Assembly (NCBI GenBank): GCA_902702965.1
Contig: CACRXP010000069.1
Span: 229,083-293,082 of the forward strand
From: Spirometra erinaceieuropaei
Lineage: Eukaryota > Platyhelminthes > Cestoda > Diphyllobothriidea > Diphyllobothriidae
Direction: 5' to 3'
Length of the DNA: 64,000 nucleotides
Notes under the pieces: model-generated
What the model was told of the DNA's origin: nothing
Seen by the model: only the letters and a program-made list of their open reading frames with translations
Databases searched by the model: none
Program-made: the position numbers and the translations under genes
Shown: positions 1 through 11,870 of the stretch, in pieces
Layout: each line of letters starts with the position of its first letter
Position numbering within the stretch: the first letter of the stretch is position 1

Positions 1-780
1 GACTATCGGTCGATACCGAGCTTTTGCGCGTGGCCGTGTGGTCAATCCCTAAATTGCGTATTTTTGGCATCCTCGACGATGGGCGTATGTTCATTTGCGA
101 CGCATACTTCATCATAGATAGCAAAAAAGTTTCTTCCACTATCTTGGCGTGGTAGTTCGTGCGTGTTCGTGGTTGTCTACCGGTTTCTCCAAAAACTTAA
201 TTGTCAAGAGCTACGTAGAAAATTATAGATAAAGTGAGAGGTCACATCTCGTGGCAGGAATTCTTCGGTCTTTTAGTAACCCATCGAACTGTTCCCTAGG
301 ATCAGCCGCCCGGTCACTGTAGGGGTGTCCAGTTGTGAGTCTACGTGATGGTCGTAGCAGGTCGCTCACTTGTTTGCATATGCTGACTACGCCTAGCGTC
401 CATTACCTGTCACAAACTCTCACATGTGGTTCCAGGAAACTAGGCTCTCCAAAGCGGCCATAACCCGGTAACCGCCAGGAACGGCAGGTTAAACTGGGTG
501 AGGGTATCCGTGTGTGTATCTTCACACACGGTAACTCTGCGTCCCTCTCCCATTCTCTTACCCCACTCTCCTACCCTTCTCTCCACTTCCTTCTCCCCCT
601 CCCTTACCCCCTTCTCCCCACTTCTCCTCCCCTTCTCCCCCCGCTCTACTCTAGTCTTTTCTCCCATGTTCGAAAGTCCGACGGCGAGGACGATATGCAA
701 TCACGTAGGCGGTCCAGGCTAACTTGGGTCGTTCTCTCATTAAACCTAGTGGTACAGAATGGAGAGGGCTGCCATCTGGT
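1..780. other. Unassigned 5' flank with CT-rich tract
   Basis: No gene is recognised. Positions 540-650 are a strongly pyrimidine-rich tract of CTCC/CTTC motifs on the + strand. The open frames there only follow this biased composition and show no domain. The distal part may be 5' untranslated sequence of the LINE-A copy that follows, but no boundary is visible. Confidence 0.4.
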
Positions 781-979
781 GTGACCAAGCAGCTCCCCTC
801 GAAGGGGAGGGGGATAGAAAAAGTGGCCTAGATAATGCTGGGTTGGCGGCATCTGCGCGCAGACCGTGGCTCGCAAACTGCTTAACATACGGTCGAAACT
901 AAAACACAAGAAAAAATATTATCTCTCTTCCTCCTCCTCCCCTCCGCCCCACCCCACGGGCAACTAGGATGGGTCCGCT

Positions 980-1455
980 CACTCTGGCAGCCTGACATGT
1001 TCGTTCCCCTTTAGACAATCCCAAGAGCAACCAACCGGTGAAGAGGATGGCACCAGTCGCACGGGAACAGGCGCACCACAAGGTGGACATCACTGCACTC
1101 AGCGAGACACGTTTTCCGAACAAGACCAACTGGAGGTGGGTGCCGGCTACAACTTTCTATGGAACTGTCACCGCAAGGTAGAGCAACGAGACGCGGGTGT
1201 CGGCTTTTCTCTTCGGAACTACTGCTCTATGTGCCGCAGGGTATCAACGGTCGCCTGATGAGCCTCCGCCTGTCTCTTCGGAGAGGTAAATTCGCCATCA
1301 TCGTCAGCGTCTACGTCCCCCCCCCCGCCGATGACTTGCTCTGACGCGGCAAGTAACAAATTCTACGAGGACCTGCACGCCCTCCTTGCGATTGTGCTGA
1401 AGGCGGATAAGCCGATTGTCCTTGGCGACTTCAAAGCCCGCGTCGGGACAGAGTG
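980..1455 (+). pseudogene. LINE-A endonuclease, N-terminal half (broken)
   Basis: Translation gives fragments of an apurinic-type endonuclease: a DITALSETRF stretch near 1,087-1,117 carries the conserved SET(R) motif, and [12 protein letters not shown] near 1,417-1,452 matches the GDFNAR motif with the active-site Asn replaced by Lys. The frame shifts at the poly-C run at 1,318-1,328. Stops lie before and after. In a working element this domain nicks target DNA for target-primed reverse transcription. The domain breaks off at about 1,457, where a separate element is inserted, and resumes at 2,076. Confidence 0.75.
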
Positions 1456-1457
1456 TG

Positions 1458-2073
1458 GTGGGGCTCGGAAACGCGGTCCCGCTTGGGGAACAAATTATCA
1501 CTTCCGTGCCGTTATGGATTTCAGCAAGAGTAAAATTACTTGTGGATTCTTGCATTTTGAGATGCTTCGTGGATTGCTCGACTATGATTCACAATTACGT
1601 TAGGGTCGGGATCTCACGGTTAAGAATAGAGTTCGGGCTTTATAGTCAGGAATAGGATTCGGGTCTTAGTGTTTAACGTTTCAAGGTTAGCATAAAGGTT
1701 AGGGTTTAGGGTTAAGGAGTCATTCGGCACCCACTTCCTATAATTTTCGTCTACGACTTATGTCTGTTTGGTTCGATTTTCGACGGTTCGATTTCGATGA
1801 TCTTGACGAGCCAATCATCTTATTCTTCGTGGTATTGGTTTTACTGGTTACCTGCAGAGAATTTTTTGTTGCGTGCGGCTTACACTGTGATTTTAGTACA
1901 TGCCAAAACAAACTAGCCTATTTACCTACAATACTTGTTTCCCCTTAAGTTTACGCACATTCTACACTGTTTTTCCGCAGCCTCACCCGTAAAGCCCCTT
2001 TTACTACGTTTACCGTATTGGACGCGCCTGCGCTTCACCATTTCCCAGCAGGACTGCGTTTTCGAAACTTTCT
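1458..2073. mobile_element. TIR element inserted in the LINE-A endonuclease
   Basis: The LINE-A frame stops after VGT and resumes 616 bp later with an AAW..VLGP..GG block, so this stretch is an insertion. Its ends are inverted: 1,460-1,487 and the reverse complement of 2,044-2,070 align over about 24 positions with four transitions and one gap. A 9-bp site next to the left end (1,449-1,457) is repeated with two mismatches after the right end (2,074-2,082), as expected of a target site duplication. No transposase frame is seen, so it is a non-autonomous DNA element. It carries TTAGGG-like sequence at 1,595-1,720. Confidence 0.6.
1595..1720 (+). repeat. Degenerate TTAGGG-like array
   Basis: Many GGTTAG, TTAGGG and TTTAGGG words cluster here, best near 1,690-1,715. 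TTAGGG is the platyhelminth telomere repeat. The array is short, degenerate and internal to an inserted element, so it is not a chromosome end. Similar arrays occur at 27,535-27,640 (+) and 41,575-41,710 (opposite strand). Confidence 0.55.
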
Positions 2074-2075
2074 CA

Positions 2076-2460
2076 GACTGCGCTGCCTGGAAGAGGGTGC
2101 TGGGTCCTCGCGGGATCGGCGGCTGCAACGGCAATGGGCTCTTCCTCCTCCTCCTCCTCCTCCTCCTCCTCCTACTCCTCCTCCTCCCCCCTCCTCCTCC
2201 TCCCCCTGCGAACCTGTGCAAGTCACGGCCTTCTGCTAACCACCACACTCGTCCGTCTGCCGATGCGGAAGAAGGCCACCTGGATACACCCCCGATTGCA
2301 GCGCCGGCAGCTGGTGGACTATGTTTTCTTCCGGAGGCGCAATCGACAGGACGTGATGGTGAATAAAAGCTACCTGCGACGCTGATGACTGGACGGACCA
2401 TCGCCTCTCCAAAGTGAGGCTCCGTCTGCGACCCCGCAGGAGGCCACAAGGTAAGCGACC
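2076..2460 (+). pseudogene. LINE-A endonuclease, C-terminal half (broken)
   Basis: The domain resumes with a VLGPRGIGGCNGNG block and continues, after a microsatellite, with RLPMRKKATWIHPR near 2,252-2,293 and DYVFFRR near 2,316-2,338, ending in a TDHR-type block near 2,393. The SDH-like catalytic His motif (here WTDHRL) is still readable. The (CCT)n run has lengthened a Leu-codon stretch. Frames change between segments, so no single protein is possible. Confidence 0.7.
2137..2212 (+). repeat. (CCT)n microsatellite inside LINE-A
   Basis: About 70 bases of near-perfect CCT repeats with two or three interruptions. The run sits where the endonuclease codes for consecutive leucines (CTC/CTG codons), so it probably grew from that short trinucleotide stretch. 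It produces spurious Leu-, Pro- and Ser-rich open frames on + and Gly/Glu/Arg-rich frames on -. Confidence 0.9.
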
Positions 2461-3059
2461 ACCAGGCAAGTTGAATACCGCTTTCTTGTCTTTGTCTGCT
2501 CACAGTTTGCATTTCAGCAATCGACCGACCGAGCGGCAGGAAAACCTGCCAGTTCCAGATGAAAAATCCGCCGTGGAGATTCGATTGTAACAATTACGGT
2601 ACGCCGTTAGTCCGACCGCCCTGATTGACTCGGTCGCGCACTTCCTCAGCACCAGGACAGGTCCGACGACAACGATGCAGTCATCAGTAACCTGCACGCC
2701 GAGATGAACGGTTTGTGCATAGTCTACCTCTAGCGTCAGACCGGTGCGAAGAAAGCGGCCTTCTATCAATGTCACCACCATGTGTAGCAATAGTTGGGGG
2801 GAATGCAGGATTCCTGAATGGCTCGCAAAGCTGAGGAGATCCAGGGATACGCCGACTGCAACGGATCGAAAAGCTTCTTCGCTGCGACCAGGGCGATCTA
2901 CGGTCCCCCAACCAAAGGAACCACGCCTCTTCTCAACTCCGATGGATGGACGCTTTCGACGGAGATGTCATAAATTCTGAAACGTTTGTCCGAGCAATTC
3001 AGAAACGTCCTCAACCGTTTCTCCGCAATTTCCGACGCCGCCCTCAACCGGCTCTCACA

Positions 3060-4700
3060 AGTGGAAATCCACGTCGACCTGGACCTCCCGCTCACCCTCC
3101 AGGAAACCGTCCGTGTCGTGCAACAACTCTTCAGCAGAAGAGTATCAGGCTCCAATGAAATTCAAGTCGAAATCTACAAGCACATCGGCCACCGAATGAT
3201 GGACCAACTCACCACGCTAGTTCAGATATGGCGCCGTGGACAAGTTCCTCAGGGCTTTAAGGACGTAGTCACTTTTCACCTATGCGGGCGCAAAGGGAAG
3301 TGACAACTCTGTGACAATCACTGAAGTATCTTACTACTCAACATCGTCGGAAGGTTCTTCGCCCACATCCTCCTTTATCGCCCCAATGGACGCCTCGAGC
3401 AGGAACTTCACCGGAGAGCCAATTCGGCTTCCGTTGACACCGCAGGACCATCGGCATGGCCTTCAGCGCTCGCCAGCTAAAAGAGAAGTGCCAGGAGAAG
3501 CAAATCCGCCTCTACACTACCTTCGTGGACTTGACGAAAATCCTGGATACGATGAATCGCGAGGGACTGTGGAAAATCGTATAGAAATTCGTCTGTCCTG
3601 AACGACTCACGCTCATGGTACGTCAGTTCCACGACAAGATTATGGCGTGCGTCACGGACAACGGTACAATCTTCGAGGCATTCTAAGTGACCAATAGAGT
3701 GAAGCAGGGCTGCGTCCTCGCGCCTACCCTCTTCAGCCTCCGCCCTTTGTAATGCCGATGCGCTACGGGATACGCATCGCCTGGAAAACTGACGGGCACC
3801 TTCTCAACAGCAAGCTCTTACAGGCCCGAACGCGGCTGTCAACGTCCACAGTCCGCGATCTGCTCTTCGCCGACGCCAGCTGCGCTCAACACCACGACCG
3901 AAGTGGACATCCAGTGAAGCACGGACCTCCTCGCCGCCGGGTGTGTCAACTTCGGACTGACTATCAACACGGATAAAACAGCAGTCATGCACCAACCATC
4001 ATCCAACACGCAAAACTCCACTCCTCCTCGAATCACTTTCGAAGGTCACCAACTCAAAACCGTGGACAATTTTGATTATCTCAGAAACACACTTTTCAGC
4101 AACACCAGAATCGAAGATGAGGCTGCCTACCAGATCTCCAGAGAAAACCAAGCCCTCGGTCATCTAGAGAAATTCGTGCGCAATTGTCACGGCTTCCAAC
4201 TGAGTATGGAACTGAAGATGTACAAGGCCGTAATCCCGACGACACCTCTCTGTGAAACGGAGACATGGACCGTCTACTCCAGTCATGTCAAGAAATGCAG
4301 TCATTTACATCTCAGCTGCCTTGGCAGAATAATAAAGCTAAGATGGCAAGGCAGGATCTCCGACACCGAAGTCCTAGAACAGACCGGAATCCTCAGCATT
4401 CGCGCCACGCTGAGGAAACTACAGTTACATTCGAACGACCATCTCGTAAGGATGGATGAAACACGTCTACCGCAACAAGTCTTCTTTGGTGATGTGGCTG
4501 CGGGTACGCGTCGTCCATGGGGCCAAAACGGCGTTGCAAGGACACTTTGAAGGATTCTCTGAAACAACTGCGGATCAACCGGAGATCTGGGAGGACCTCG
4601 TCCAGAACAGGCCGGCATGGCGGAGATAAATGAAGACCGTCGCCGCCATCTACGAGGGAAATCGGATCGCCGCCGCCAAAGCCAAAAGAGCTGCTGGTAA
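3060..4700 (+). pseudogene. LINE-A reverse transcriptase and C-terminal region (broken)
   Basis: Recognisable RT blocks in order: a finger block (RVVQQLFSRRVSGSNEIQVE, about 3,106-3,166), YKHIGHRMMDQL (3,176-3,211), GQVPQGFKDV, then after a stop the ISLLNIAGK-like segment near 3,320-3,350, TFVDLTK (3,521-3,541), NRVKQGCVLAPTLFS (3,692-3,738), and LLFAD near 3,860 where the catalytic FADD reads FADA because of a local shift. The longest open piece (3,987-4,550) covers the thumb: TVDNFDYL, KMYKAVIPT, CETETWTVY and SCLGRIIKLRWQ. Stops and frameshifts make it inactive. Confidence 0.8.
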
Positions 4701-4729
4701 GTCACAAGTGTCTCGCCTTCTCGATGCCA

Positions 4730-5560
4730 ACTGTTAACTGCTTCCCTCATGCCCATGCTTCAAACACGCATTCCGCGTGCAAATCGGTATCGTGGGACAC
4801 CTTCGGACTCAATGTGCTAACAACTCAAGGTTTACTTCTTCCTCTCTCGCTCCTGCTGCAAACCCCGCGCCGACCGCCACCCCGTCACCGCCGATCACAC
4901 TGTCGCTGTCCGGCCTCCAGCAATCCCCGACACCACCCACCCTGCCCCAACCCCGGCATCGACCACAACGACCAACTCCACCACCTCCACAATAATATCA
5001 CGAACTCCTCCAACTGATGGGGCGACATCCGGCATCATATTATCATTTACCATCACCATGGACGCCCCCACCTCCGGCGATGGGGACGCGGCTCATAACT
5101 GTTCTCATTGCGCTCGCACACGTGCCTCACATATCGGCCTGTCGGTCACTTGCGAAACCATCGCTCAGAGATTGGCGAACTAGTTTCCGGAGCACCAACC
5201 GACATTCGCCACATCCGCCTCCACTGTCCCGCACATTCACTTACTGCATAGGTCTTCTAGGTCAAATGTGTATCTACAACGGCAGAATTCACCGCAGTCC
5301 CGACACACCTGGCACACATTGCACATTCACCACGCCTAGCCCGCCCACACCCCGCCGCCCAGCGCACCCACAACCAGCAGTTCCACCATCATCACCACCA
5401 CCGAAGTCGACTCGGACACTCCCAACCTATCCTGCCAAACTCTCCCCGCACATTCACCTCACCCATCGGGCTGGTGGGTCACTTGCGAACCCATCGCACA
5501 GAGACTGGCGAACCAGTGTCCGAAGCACCAAACTACACTAGCAGTATCCACTTCAACTGC
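4730..5560 (+). pseudogene. LINE-A C-terminal C2H2 finger region (broken)
   Basis: After the RT, scattered finger remnants follow in different frames: QIGIVGHLRTQC near 4,777-4,815, CSHCARTRASHIGLS near 5,101-5,145, and FTYCIGLLGQM near 5,233-5,268. They fit the C-x2-C-x3-F-x3-GLxGH pattern of this family and are separated by Pro/Ser/Thr-rich linkers. Many zinc ligands are lost. In an intact element such fingers would bind nucleic acid, a role inferred from structure only. Confidence 0.65.
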
Positions 5561-5599
5561 CCTCACTGTCCCCGCACATTCAGCCAACGCTTGGGTCTG

Positions 5600-6560
5600 T
5601 AAGGCAACATGCGCATTCATGAAAACCTACGGTAGACAACCACCAGCTACAGCACACCATCACACAGTCCCAGCAGCATCTTCAAAACACAACAACATCA
5701 ATCATCAGCACACAACGCAAGCACTCGATTGTCATCTCCCACGCAAGTGGGGCGTGTGCTTCTCTACCCCTTCTCCACGCGGCTCCTCTGCTGCATCTCT
5801 GATCTGAGTCTGCGACTATCATGGTGCGCTAACCACTGTGGCTGGGAAGACTGACGAATGACGCCTCACCTCAGTCCATGCACTCAGCCCAGTTGTGTGT
5901 ATATGTGTAGTGGCGGGCTGGTGGGCTGCGCCGGGCTGCCACGGCTCCTCAACGTGGCCTCTGGAAATCTCACACATGTGTGGAGTGTGTGTGTGCGTAT
6001 GGGTAGTGCCTCTCAGTCGACGAATGACTGATTGCCCTGCCTCTGAGGGGTGTTGGTCCAGGCTCCATGTAGGGCTGTGCATCAACCTTCTGGGCCTTGA
6101 GGTTTGTGGGCGTCTGCTATGCCATTATTCAACAAACCTTGACTCTCACAGCCTGGTGTGCGCTAGCAGTTCTCTGGCACCTGGTTCCCTGCCGGTAGAT
6201 GCGCTTGCGCTCCCGCTGGCTATACAGGTCGTGAGCATGGCTGCCCAGGTATTCTCATCCTTCTGACCCGTTATTGTGCTCTTGTTGGTAAAAAGTCTGA
6301 TCAAGTGTTTGTTGTGGAACAGGGGATGTGGAGTGGAGGGCCAACATGCGGGTCCGGGCGTGCCGGCCACCTACGCTTTCATCCCCCTCCGCTCTTCTTT
6401 ACTGTCTTGACACCAGGTCCGAGTGGGAGGAGGAGAGATTTGGGTAGATGCTGCGCAAGTCCACTCCGATCATAAACCAATTCACGCGCAAGTCACCGAG
6501 CTTGCTCTCATCTTGTTGTGCGGAACATGGCGGACATCGTCAGATACGACGATCAAATTT
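5600..6560 (+). repeat. LINE-A 3' untranslated region
   Basis: GC-rich, stop-filled sequence after the finger region. Signature parts are a GGCTGGGAAG...CTCAGTCCATGCACTCAGCCCAG-type block (5,849-5,893) and a tail block near 6,410-6,560 with TAGATGCTGCGCA and a GGACATCGTCG-type word. Corresponding blocks recur at six other places here. A (GT)n-rich patch lies at 5,975-6,000. Confidence 0.65.
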
Positions 6561-7849
6561 CAATTTACTGTTGGCATTTTGGTTATAAGAATACCATTCT
6601 GAGCCGTTTGACGTTCTCTTGGGTTCGTCCTTAATAAAGCGACAAGACGATCAGTCAAAGTATGAAAACTGGCCAATACTACTCTGCTGATGTCCCTGTC
6701 AATGATTGCAGCGACCCTGGCGACCATAGTTGGACATGGTACAAATCTGCGTCACTCATTTTGGGTAAAATGGTTTGCCAGGGGAAACTGGGGATTCGAT
6801 GCATAAACTGACCTATTTTGGCGGGGTGCTGGAGCTTCGACCTTACGCGTGCCGTCTTGCACTCCGTTTGTCAATTTATCGACGTGGCAGCAGGACTAAA
6901 GCTGTGATGTTTCCTGGTTCATAAGTAGCCACGAGACATCCTGAGTCTCGTCATCAAATGACTACTCCATGATCGTGCAAGGACAGTCAGATTATGGGAA
7001 ACCGACTGTTCTTCTGAGTTTATCTGATATGTGGCCGATATTGTGGCCGCCAGTCGGTTCGTAATGTCGGTATTTCAGTCACGGAAAGTTAGTAACATGG
7101 GCTTGGAGGTAGACCTGACGCACATCTGTCTAGTCATAGCCATCAGTCATTCGCCACGGTCGAAATCCCAACAGTCAGGAGGCTGGTGGACGGCCGATCC
7201 TCCTGAATTAATCACGTGCCTAGTGAGACTCGTTCGTCATTGCCTTCTGTCTGCTAAAGGACACACGTGTTCTCCCACGCGGAGTCCTCATGCGGCTTCT
7301 TTCATACACTAAGGTGTACTTATTGTACGAGTGATGGATCACATGATGCACATGACCCTCCTATGCATTGTTGCTTTTTGCTCACTATATCTGGCCATAT
7401 GGGTAATGCGATGGAGCAAACAAGGGGACCAGATTAGGCCACGGCGCAGGTTAATCTGACTGCAAACCCACAAAAAATTCCGCGCATGGGAAGTGTGGTG
7501 GCAGGTCTAGGCGCCGGCTCGCACCACGTCAACCAATTATGTCCAATTCCCGCATTAGATGGTTGACCGGCTCGGACAGCTTACTGATGTATGGGAGAGG
7601 GAAGAGAGGGCGGCGTCGATTTTGGGGACCCCGTTCCTCGCTTTAAAAAATTTGGCGCGCTTTCAAACTACCAGGGAGCGCTAAGAGCCGTGACTAGGTA
7701 GGCTACCAACTGACGGTATAAATCTGTCCCCCTCTTAGAACGGAAAGTCAAGCTGCAATGCCTCATTCTTAATATGACCTCTATAGTATCCTGCATTCAG
7801 ATGGGATCTGAGTTTTCGCCTTTTTGTTTAGGTATAAACACGCTCCATC
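6561..7849. other. Unassigned stretch
   Basis: No gene or domain is recognised. A short segment near 7,020-7,050 weakly resembles the LINE-A tail (GTGGCCGATATTGTGGCCG). The longest open frame (7,031-7,312) has no recognisable feature. Confidence 0.4.
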
Positions 7850-8110
7850 TTCCGCGGACCAGGCGTGTGAGGTACCCATAGACGGACTGCTTAGCTTTGT
7901 CAGCCACTGCGCCTGTTCCCACCTCTGGTCGTCCCGATTTAATCTTGCCACCTGTTCCAGGAGGGTGAGAGCGAGGATGCAGTAGATGCTGCGCATGTCT
8001 AAAACCGATATTATCCAAATAACGAGCAAATCACCGTCGCTGCGACCACCGTGTTGGGGGTCACACGGTGGACATCATCGTTCGCGATGTTTGAACTGTC
8101 ACACTGTCAT
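7850..8110 (+). repeat. LINE-A 3' tail fragment
   Basis: The block GACCAGGCGTG...CACCTCTGGTCGTC and the following ACACGGTGGACATCATCG align by eye with 35,460-35,690 and with the end of LINE-A copy 1 (6,410-6,560). No coding part accompanies it. Confidence 0.6.
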
Positions 8111-11100
8111 TCTCAGATTACCATTCCCATATTTACCAACGAGAATCTCAAAGAAGGCAAGCTTTGGTTTTGCCTTGCGAACTTGGTGTCAGGAAGAGAG
8201 AGTCGAATACATAACAGAAATTCGACGTGAGATTTTTCGGGCAATTAGAAAGGTGTGATCAGTATATTGACTCCAAAGGACTCCTTCAGATTCCTGAAAG
8301 GTTTGCTTCTTCAGCCCAAATATCACTGATCAAGGAACTCATAGAAGTACTCGTAATTAGTTCGCGGGCTTCTATTGAGGAATTTGAAGAATGTTATTTG
8401 ATAGAAATACAAATATATCATAATGTGTTCTATCTTAAGGTTGACTGGTTCTGATTCAAGAGCGATCCTGCTCTCCTATGCAGTGTATTACAAAAAAATC
8501 TGGATGAATGGACACAGTGGACTAGGTCACTCGGAAAGATTAAATTATGTCGTGGAATTTCGTGTTTAGCCGAGTAGTCCTGACGGAGAGTGCGGAGCGT
8601 GTTCTTTAAGTGGTGAGATACACAGTTAAGTTAGTGGCATAGTAACTAGTGAGCTACTCCTAGTTTCAGAAAATAATTCTCTTCAAGAAGCAATATAAAA
8701 ACAGAAAACGTTTTTACGAAGGAAGGATTTGTTTAAACCACAAACATCATGGAAACCCATCCTCTGTCCCTAATAACGCATCAAATGAAGATTTACTTTG
8801 ATAAAATTTCCTAAATGTAGGCTAAAATAGGCAGTTTATGAGAAGGCGAGGACCGCATCACCAGAATCTCGCCCATCTTATTCGACTCATTTTGCTTACT
8901 TGTACACCTAGTCTAGGGGTTTTACCTATATGACCGAATGACTGATGCAATTTAAATGATGAGTTTCCTTAAGCTACTGTCCGTCTTGCCCCTCGTCTGC
9001 AGGCATCTGTGACCTGCTATTGTCAAATTTGGTTGTCCCAAATATACCCGTTGCCATCATTATTGTAACCTGACTCCGTCTTTGCATAGAAATCTACCTA
9101 GTCTTGAGGGTTGCTTAGGGAACTTGGGTTGCCCCCCAAATTACAACCATTTGAAGGACCAGAATGAGCATCTATTACTTTACTAAGCACCCTAGCTGAT
9201 TACGGCGTTTGGCTACCACGCGCTCTGATGCCGAGAGATGATATCAGTTGTGATCCGACGCGGCTGACAGCGAACGCGCGACTCAGTTTGGATGAAATTA
9301 AGACATCGAAAGTCCTTCTGCAAACGCCCTAGTAGAGGGAAATAAATAGAAACTGATGTCAAAACAAATAGGAATAGAAGCGGTCAGTCAGGTAGGTAAT
9401 CAGATCTTCGTTTCTGCGTTTGCAACTGCCGACAAGTGAGACGCGGACAAAGAAGAGTTGCTGGGAAACACGATAAGCAAAATTTAAGCAAGTGCTATGA
9501 CGCAAATTCCGGCGGACAAGAGAAAGCACTTCAGTACCATTAAATAAGAAGGCAGTTATGACCCATTCTGAAGAATCTAACAAAAAACCAACCCGAAAGT
9601 TGAAAACAACCTTCAAACAGCCAACTAACAGTTTATTGGCTGAGAAGAGGGGAGGGAATGTAAAGTTGGAGTCAGCGAACCCTATCAGAGTAGGCTAAAC
9701 ACAAAGATACAAATACACATTAGATAACAGATTAGCCCCAAAATATGGGAGTGTTGGGACTTCGTTAAGAAGGATTTTGAAAAACTCAACAGCACCAGAA
9801 GAATAAAGATTGAAAACGGACTTTTGAGCATTGAACATTGGACCGTGTTCTGACAATTGTGCGTGTGCATAATCAAGGCTACCCTTTAAGATCTGCAGCC
9901 TGAAATCTCCTTGGATGGGAGGGACAACGTCAGTGCTATCAGTATACGTGATTGCTGGCCAATCACTGGGAAATGCAGGGCCATTAATGTGAAAAGATAA
10001 GAGATGGAGCAGATTGAAATGGCTTGCAATTCTTTTTAAGATGAACAGGCTTACATGCATTATACTCAACCAATTTACTCTTCAAGGAAAAGTGAACAAG
10101 TCAAAGACAATCCGACTGGGGAGACCATATTGAGAAGTTCTATCTAAAACTCACGCTAGATGTGGCAGGACCCGCAGGACGAAGCCCTATTAGCGGGAAA
10201 GTAGCCCGTGTCCCCTGTATGTACTATTGTACTCATGCCCCTCCAACACTCACGCAAAATTCCCAAACGGGAAATGTCAGTCATAACCTTCACGGCCTTG
10301 GAAATCACGACGGCTGCGAGGACCCATATTTATCATGCAGGGTGCAACTCACAGATGAAATGGATACCTTAATTGCCTGAAGTCATCTGTTTTTTGAAGC
10401 CGGATGTAACAGAAAGTCGCTTATGGGGAAGAAGTGGGGGGCTGCCGGCAAGGACCGGGGTCCTGGCCAGGCGCCCATGGGTTCAGCTGGTTGTCGAGAC
10501 CGTACGCGAATCATGCGTCAGTGGCCTTCATGCTAACAACCAATCAGGTGTATGAGAGGCTAGACTTCCGCCAATCAACGGGCCATGTTGGAGATGATGG
10601 TGTGTCGGTTTACTGGGATGCGTGCGTGTTGAGCGGCCCACGCGTGGGCTCACCCAGAGTCGGCGCATTGGTTGACCTTGCAGAATGGTAACTTGGCGCC
10701 GGCTTTCTTGCGTGTGGGCGTATGCTCCAACAAGCTCAGTTTTCTTGCGGCGAAGCGGGATGCTACCCTTCCAGTGAGTGGTGAGTGTTCAGACATATAA
10801 TTATGCTCTAAAACAACAGACTGAGGTCTTAAGTTTTATAGCCTGTGGGGCGGTACTCTTTTTATTCAATTCTGGTAGATGACGTTAAGGTCTATTCTTT
10901 CATCAACCGGCTGGTCATTTCCATCCGGGGTAAACCTCCCTCCAAAGTCGACCTATCTTTTATGGCTGAACAGACCATCTAACTAACAGCCAAGTACACA
11001 ATTTCCTTTATTTTACTCTGTTTTATATTGCTAGCAAAAGGATAGTGGTCTCGCCGCTGGAGGATCTGCATTTTCCGGCTGTCTGGTTTATATTTCGGAT

Positions 11101-11620
11101 AGTTGATTTTGTTGTTCAGATCGCCTTAAGTAACACTGGTTGGCAGAAATTGCAGACTCGTTCCAATGGTTTAGACCATCCCTGATTATAAGGACTGCCG
11201 GCTTTGCCATTCATCTTCGCTTTTGGCCAGTCTCCGCGCAGTTAGACGATGCCATGTTCGTGTCTATTTCCGAAATTGTGTCTGTCCCTGGACAAGCTTT
11301 TTTACAAGGCTTGTGACACTAAAGCTGCAGAGGCTTTGGGTGAGGTGCCTCTAAACAGACCTTCAGACAAAACCCGAACTCCCTTTAAGACAAAGATAAG
11401 GGATCGCATGCGAAGAGAGGGCGGTCGGATTGATAATGACAGCACATATATACATGACAGCGGAGAGTGCTCAGAGGCTCCATAAATCTAGGTAGGCGTC
11501 GAATGTTCGTACACTGGACCATGCAAAACGTAAAGCCCGTGCAGGATCTTTACGTGCCCAGAAGATCGGGTTCCCTGAATGTATATTAGTCACTTTCGCT
11601 GTCGCGAGGATCCATTACCG
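8111..11620. other. Unassigned 3.5-kb stretch
   Basis: I see no gene I can support. Open frames at 8,227-8,454 (+), 9,359-9,616 (-), 9,695-10,069 (-) and 10,162-10,691 (+) are short, lack recognised motifs and do not form a phase-consistent exon chain. The DNA is moderately AT-rich. Confidence 0.35.
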
Positions 11621-11624
11621 CAGT

Positions 11625-11870
11625 TATTTTTACTTACAATCCGTCAACCGAATGATTGACCGAAGGGCTTCTTTAGCACCCAAACCTTGACCCGTATAGC
11701 TCAGGTGCAAGTGGACAGAGCTGGAGATGGTCTTTGATTCATTCTTTTCCAATGAAGCCAGCAAGTATTCTCGAATTCTCTCGCAAAGATACCTGGTCGT
11801 GCGACCGATGTAGATTGCTCCATAGGAACCGGTGAAACTGTACACACGTATAGAGATGGTCTGAAATGGT
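11625..11870 (-). pseudogene. Penelope-like element: GIY-YIG endonuclease fragment
   Basis: The - strand reads SFTGSYGAIYIGRTTRYL followed by ERIREYLLASLEKNE and a SSSVHLHLSYTGQG stretch. This is the GIY-YIG nuclease core (here AIYIG, then the Arg-containing helix) that ends Penelope-like retroelements, followed by their usual HL..TGH-type block. The open piece is about 71 codons and the flanking reverse transcriptase is not recognised. A MITE is inserted just beyond its upstream side (12,036). Confidence 0.7.

Larger units (their letters stand above)
780..6560 (+). mobile_element. LINE-A copy 1: decayed non-LTR retrotransposon with C-terminal zinc fingers
   Basis: This is the longest element here. 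In order on the + strand it holds a possible 5' untranslated part (to about 980), an endonuclease (980-2,460, interrupted), a linker, a reverse transcriptase (3,060-4,250), a C-terminal thumb region (to 4,700), a finger region (4,730-5,560) and a 3' untranslated region (5,600-6,560). The order matches RTE/CR1-like LINEs of tapeworms that I recognise from their peptides. Frames shift many times and several stops occur, so it cannot code. The 3' region recurs at 7,850, 13,870, 19,740, 28,310, 34,740 and 37,340, which supports the 3' end assignment. The 5' boundary is uncertain. Confidence 0.8.

Noticed and set aside
1922..2593. Long open frames on both strands, up to 223 codons
   Set aside because: They arise from the (CCT)n run within the LINE-A endonuclease and from its complement; poly-Arg/Gly/Leu tracts are compositional.
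4301..4756. Antisense 151-codon open frame
   Set aside because: It is the shadow of the LINE-A thumb region, which reads on + with family motifs.
5895..6266. 123-codon + open frame in the LINE-A tail
   Set aside because: The same DNA recurs as noncoding 3' region elsewhere with stops in this frame.
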